Shown here: positions 59,846 through 64,000 of the stretch, piece after piece | How the letters are laid out: each line of letters starts with the position of its first letter | Position numbering within the stretch: position 1 is the first letter of the stretch | DNA from: Sapria himalayana | Taxonomy: Eukaryota; Streptophyta; Magnoliopsida; Malpighiales; Rafflesiaceae | Direction: 5' to 3' | DNA: 64,000 nt | NCBI GenBank assembly: GCA_029783825.1 | Contig: JAREIK010001332.1 | Coordinates: 3,210,314-3,274,313, forward strand | Made by a program: the position numbers and the translations under genes | The notes under the pieces: generated by a model | Seen by the model: the letters and a program-made list of their open reading frames with translations, nothing else | Told to the model about the DNA's origin: nothing | Database searches by the model: none

Positions 59846-60694
59846 GTACGGTTGATTCCTGCAAAAATGCAACAGGATATTTTGATGATCAATCCAAATC
59901 ATTGAAGCAGCTAAAGTCTGAGAACTTAGAGAATAGTCAATTGCTATATGAATCTAATAATCCCAATTCACATGCAGATTTAGGATCCAGTGATAACCTT
60001 GTGATTAATTTTTCTGATGATAGTGGAAGTGAATATGAAGAATATGCTCAAGAACAGGCTCTGCAAACCAAGAGAAATGAAGCAGACACAGATATCGATT
60101 GCATTCAAAGACTGCCTGTTCATTCATCTGCGAAATCATGTATTAGACAGCAGGAAGCCAGAAATATTAAGAAAGTATTGCCCAAGAAATTGCCTTCAAA
60201 TACAATCTTCACCTCCTCCATAGCCAAGTATAATAGAGGTTCCATTAGCAGACGTGGGGGTCCATTATCTGTCAGCCAAGGATATAATGTTAGAAAATTA
60301 AGATCCTTTAGCAGAAATGTTGTTCGGCGGGATCAAACTATGGATCGACAGGTGAGCTTGAACAACATTAAACTTAGGGATTTAAGGCAACAAATTGTTC
60401 TTCGCGAAAGGGAATTGAAGCTGAAAGCTGCCCAGCAAATTAGGGATTCGGTTTTGGATTCGAGAAGGGATGATAATGCTTCGAGCCCAAAAGAACAAGA
60501 CAGGAAGCACTTAGAAGTAAGCGAGCTTAATTCTATCCAGCATGCAGAATCACTGGTAAAAAGATCTGGTGTTTCATCACCAGCACAAGCTTTGGGTGGT
60601 GATCAGTTGGAGGATAAAAACGTAATTGATCACAGCCAAAAAGGAAAGAGCGCTACCGGAAGGGAAGCTAGCATGTCTGATTGGAATAACGAAG
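59846..60694 (+). CDS. Putative zf-C3H1 (RED1/ZFC3H1-like) protein, exon 2
   Basis: 849 nt, phase 1 in and out, bounded by TTTCTGTTTAG|GT and GAAG|GTCATT. Encodes 283 residues of mostly disordered, charged sequence. From 60001 there is an acidic VINFSDDSGSEYEEY block, then a basic Arg/Ser-rich part (SISRRGG...RKLRSFSRNVVRRD), then a helix/coiled coil LRDLRQQIVLRERELKLKAAQQ at 60373-60438. This order (acidic NLVI.FSDDDSGS, then LRQQI..RE.ELKLK.AQQ) is what I know from the N-terminal half of plant zf-C3H1 proteins, nuclear RNA-surveillance factors. Upstream of the first methionine-like codon the frame stays open to the acceptor (TVDSCKNATGYFDDQSKS). Composition is clearly exon-like, with no stop over 850 bp in AT-rich surroundings. 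The C3H1 finger itself is not in the window. Confidence 0.75.
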
Positions 60695-60768
60695 GTCATT
60701 AACAAATCACTGTTTGCCTATTCATTTCCTACTGCTGTATCTGATAAGCCAAGTTTTGTTCTATGCAG

Positions 60769-60887
60769 GTCCGAACATCAACAGTAAGTGCAATTGTTTT
60801 GGCGGTAGTATGCAAGTCGATCCTTGTGCCTTGCTGGCCCAAAATACATATCTAACAGATACAAGTTCCAATGTTTTAGGAAATACG
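60769..60887 (+). CDS. Putative zf-C3H1-like protein, exon 3
   Basis: Begins after TTCTATGCAG, 74 nt downstream of exon 2, and keeps frame (split codon GGT). Reads GPNINSKCNCFGGSMQVDPCALLAQNTYLTDTSSNVLGNT. The donor ACG|GTAAAT at 60888 is my choice because the frame soon becomes hydrophobic and non-family-like (FVGGALLLLTTNVLIIV, then stop at 60999-61001). A donor at 60921 or one further on cannot be excluded. The next exon would lie past a LINE-containing intron. Confidence 0.6.
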
Positions 60888-61001
60888 GTAAATGAAAATA
60901 TAGTATTTGTCAGTGAGGTGCCTAATTTTGTTTCTTTTGTGGGGGGTGCATTGCTGTTGCTTACCACGAATGTTTTAATAATTGTTAGAACTGATGCTTG
61001 A

Positions 61002-61330
61002 TCATGACGAGGTAATTATTATCATCATTATTAAAACATATCTTTGATATCATCCATATGAATTTTTTCATGTTTAATTTAACATATTTATATATGTGAT
61101 GAACATAATCTTACAAATGTCTTTTTTTTTTGTTGCTGCTTAATATTTAAAATCATAATGCATGACTTGTCTAATAGTTATTTTATAATATTTTTTTTTA
61201 ACGTAGTAGATATTTATCTCACATAAGACTTGTGATTATCTTGTAGTTTTCTTGATTGAGTTTAATTTTTTAGTATACATTTATTTAATTTAATATTTTT
61301 TCGAATTATAGTTTCTAAATATTTAAAAAA
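61002..61330. other. Intron 3 start, AT-rich, nothing recognised
   Basis: No further exon is seen between 60888 and the end of the window, so intron 3 would exceed 3.1 kb. Confidence 0.4.
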
Positions 61331-61379
61331 TATATATATTGAGATTGTGATGCTTTTAATCTCAATTATATCATCTCTC

Positions 61380-61870
61380 TCAATTTTAAAAAAGTTAAAT
61401 TAGATCTTTGACTTTTTATTGATTAATTTTAAAATTTTTAGTTTTTGATATAACATAACTCTTATCAATTTTTTTTTATCTATATCTTAACTTTTGTCAT
61501 CAATTAGGATAATATTATCGATGAATAATATATATTGAAGTATCACTTCTTGAAAATACCTTGTCAAACTTATCTATGATTAAAATAAATGGATTTATTT
61601 TTTATAATATAATTGTACTAAGATTAGAAATTCATGTGATATTTATTTTCTTAATATTAAGATATATCTTTAATAAATGTTTGTTACGAATGAGATATAA
61701 ATTAAATCTTTGTTACAACACTTTCATATATATCTAAAATAATATCAATGTAACAATAATTTATTTATTTTCTTCTAAATACTTTCCAATTAAATTCTCG
61801 TGCAACTTTAGCATATGGTTTATCTAAATTGATAAATATCGTATACAATTCTAACAAATATTTGTGAGTG
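61380..61870 (-). pseudogene. LINE reverse transcriptase remnant (antisense)
   Basis: The - strand reads LYTIFINLDKPYAKVAREFNWKVFRRK, then IDIILDIYESVVTKI, matching LHMVFIDLEKAYDRVPRE..W..L.KK...YI.VIKDMYEG.VT of the plant LINE also present at 57550. A later SIILS*LMTKVKI piece matches the FADDIVL..E region. Broken. Confidence 0.7.
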
Positions 61871-62390
61871 ATTACACAAATAATAATACACTGAATCTTA
61901 TAAGAAAATTGAAGTTAAATGTATTGAGTGAGAATAATACTAAGATGAATGATAATCTGGAAAGTTCTTGTGGTGCATGCATATATTGAAGATGATGCTT
62001 TAGTGTTGTGACAAGTATCTTTATCTAAGGGTGGTAAATATTAGATTTAAGATTCATCAGATATAATTTCTCTCATTTTAGGAAATATTATTTTTGAAAT
62101 ATTAATCTCTCTCAGGCCTCCGTCCTATGCTAAAGTAGGAGCTTTGTGTAATAGATATAATCTTTATATTTTTTTATATTTTATTTAAACAAGAAAATAA
62201 CTTTCATGGTATACCTATCTGACATTAAATTTTGATTTTGTAATTTAGTAGTCAGGTTTTTGAGTATTTTTTATGATCTTCTCATAAATTAATTTAGATA
62301 ACTAATTAATTTCATCTCTTTATAATTTGAATAATCTTTGTTATGATTTAAGATAATCTATTATATTTTTTTGTCTTTCTTATTTTATAC
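61871..62390. other. AT-rich DNA, nothing recognised
   Basis: No domain or end repeat visible. Confidence 0.4.
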
Positions 62391-62394
62391 AAAG

Positions 62395-62510
62395 AGCACT
62401 CAACATGTGGATTGTGCTAATCCAATTAATATATATTTATATGGATTCTCCGTGTATATTATTTGTGTAGTTCTTATCTGTTTTTTTTGTTTTCTGAGTT
62501 TTTTTAAATA
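62395..62510 (+). repeat. Copia 5' LTR end and primer site
   Basis: An LTR-like sequence with 'acatgtggattgtgctaatcca' (compare other copia LTRs here) is followed by TGGTATCAAAACTAGG at 62511-62526, an initiator tRNA-Met primer site. The LTR start is not resolved. Confidence 0.55.
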
Positions 62511-62686
62511 TGGTATCAAAACTAGGGGATGTGCTATCCCTAGATATGAAAGAGAGTGATGTGCGATTACTCTTCTAGCCTTCGAAGAGAGAGATAGAGG
62601 CTTGTTTACCATAGAATAATATCAACTCATTGTTGACATTACTATAATATCATCGATACCAATCCACTCTTGGTATCAATTTAGAG

Positions 62687-62780
62687 TAGAGGTGTCAAAT
62701 GAGTATTGTTGGGTCAGTACGGTATCGAGATACCAAATTATTATTTTGAAGTGTTATCTCATCTCGAATGATATAATGTC
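62687..62780 (+). mobile_element. Lone hAT left end
   Basis: TAGAGGTGTCAAATGAG... matches the terminal repeat of the complete element for 14 bases, then weakly GC-rich sequence (ttgggtcagtacggtatcg). No right end or target duplication was found. It sits inside the copia leader. Confidence 0.5.
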
Positions 62781-63279
62781 ATGTTTGAAGAGAAATATTC
62801 TTTATATTAATGAAACTTGCAGAATTAGTATCTCAATCTTTGGGAATGATTGTTGTTGATTATAGATGAGTATTCACAATAAAAATTGATCCATATGAGA
62901 AGGAAAATTGCTTGGAGGCGAGATTTATAGTGAATGAATTAACTTAAGTATCTTATGTAGGTTCATAGGATACTTTTTCTTGGATGAACAAATATGTTTT
63001 AACATGAATATTTATATCATTGTCAGCTTTTCATAAATGAAGAATATATGAATCAATTATATATGAAAACTATCTTTCTTTATGATGATCTTGAAGAGTA
63101 GGTATATATGGAGTGGTTGCTTCAGTTTCAAGTAGCATTGTCAAACTTAGCTAGTGGAATTAAAAGATATTGTATGACCTAAAATATTAATGATGTGCTT
63201 GATTTATATAATTTTTACCGACATTCATCTATTTTGGTTTATTCGAATATTTTATAAATTACTTTTTTTGTTTTTCTCG

Positions 63280-64000
63280 AAAAGGTTTAGGTTGTATATT
63301 GATCTTGTTGATTGTGTATGTGAAGTATTATCTTGTTATGGTATATGATGAGTTGAGAATTATCCAACTCAAAGAATATTTTTAGCCTTGATTCCAAATG
63401 ATGAATGTTATGAGACTCATAATTTTTTGGGACATATGAGACATACGTCAAGTAATGTATTATGTGGTAATATTGGGTGTATGTAATTGATACTTTCACA
63501 TAGATTAGTCTTCATAATTATGTTCTAGTGAATATTCTTATTCAATTACTTATTCTTTAGATATAATTTAATATTGAGTTATCATAATTTAGTTAGCTCT
63601 ATTATATATAGAGTTAATCTGTTGTTTGATGCGATGCTTTTAGTTAACTCTATTATATATAGAATTAAATATCCGACTATCATCATATTATATATAATTT
63701 ATGTAGTTAATATAATTAATTATTATTTAGATTTTCTACGATATGTTCACCTAGATGTAGCATTTCACATACCAAGGTATGCAAAGAAGTTTTTGAGCAT
63801 TGATATTTCTTTCAATCATCATGGACATTTTCAATTAAATGATTTATCATATTTTAGGTGAACATTATCTTATTGAGAAAAGAATATTTACATGGTTTTA
63901 TATTTTTTTGAAGATAATCTTGACTCATTAAAAAGAAAGAAATAGATAGACGTTTTGAGATGCGGTGCAAAGATGATGTTCATGGTAATTACGATAATTA
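63280..64000 (+). pseudogene. Copia RT remnant, continues beyond window
   Basis: 63290-63420 has YDELRIIQLKEYF, and 63570-63860 reads YIVNIINYYLDFLRYVHLDVAFHIPRYAKKFLSIDISFNHHG, matching the RT C-terminus/RNase H entry (YAV.VISQFM..PR.VHLDA..RILRYIK). A tandem repeat 'ttagttaactctattatatatagarttaa' lies at 63590-63667. Probably belongs with the LTR at 62395. Confidence 0.65.

Overview
The window looks like plant nuclear DNA: very AT-rich, dominated by decayed transposable elements of plant types (Ty1/copia, LINE, hAT, MULE and CACTA-like pieces, a tRNA-derived SINE), with one spliced host gene. The species cannot be named from the sequence; a TE-rich angiosperm genome with long introns fits. 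There is no bacterial, plastid or viral gene content. Most open frames under about 100 codons are chance ORFs in low-complexity DNA.

Host gene. Three exon-like pieces on the + strand (15785-15956, 59846-60694, 60769-about 60887) read as the N-terminal, low-complexity part of a plant zf-C3H1-type protein (RED1/ZFC3H1-like). Exon 1 carries the EEGEL..SSDD motif. Exon 2 carries the acidic NLVINFSDDSGSE block and the LRQQIVLRERELKLKAAQQ helix. Splice phases agree (phase 1 to phase 1). If the joins are right, intron 1 is about 43.9 kb and holds most of the window, and the remaining exons, including the zinc finger, lie beyond 64,000. Just upstream of exon 1 is a 360-bp G-rich minisatellite, followed by an in-frame 36-bp repeat with three possible start codons.

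Most notable mobile element. 38762-42489 is a structurally complete hAT transposon of the Ac/Dart type: 19-bp perfect terminal inverted repeats, an exact 8-bp target duplication, GC-rich subterminal regions, a TATA box and an uninterrupted 707-codon transposase with BED finger, the D/D/E residues and the C-terminal dimerisation domain. It sits inside an old copia element (about 36850-44694). Short non-autonomous relatives with related ends lie at 35406-35929, 49936-50427, 55028-55379 and 56444-56989; loose ends are at 24994 and 62687. A decayed antisense hAT transposase lies at 25607-26250.

Layout. 1-8.6 kb: CACTA-like subterminal repeats, long direct repeats, a copia RNase H relic. 8.9-13.2 kb: a copia element with both LTRs on the - strand. 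13.2-15.4 kb: AT/TG-rich DNA. 15.4-16.0 kb: minisatellite and exon 1. 16.6-23 kb: copia relics, including an exact 296-bp tandem duplication. 24.5-34.2 kb: duplicated segments with hAT-type GC-rich cores and a MULE-type element. 34.2-36.8 kb: copia relic plus a tandem duplication carrying a hAT MITE. 36.85-44.7 kb: copia with nested hAT. 45-53 kb: LTR-like repeats, CA-rich satellite, hAT MITE and SINE. 53.9-56.4 kb: an 870-bp tandem duplication with two hAT insertions in one arm only. 57.2-58.9 kb: LTR-like piece and LINE. 58.9-61 kb: MITE, exons 2 and 3. 61.3-64 kb: antisense LINE, hAT end, copia.

Three tandem duplications (32-34, 35.4-36.5 and 54-56 kb) carry a transposon in only one arm. 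The other arm therefore preserves the empty site, which confirms target duplications directly.
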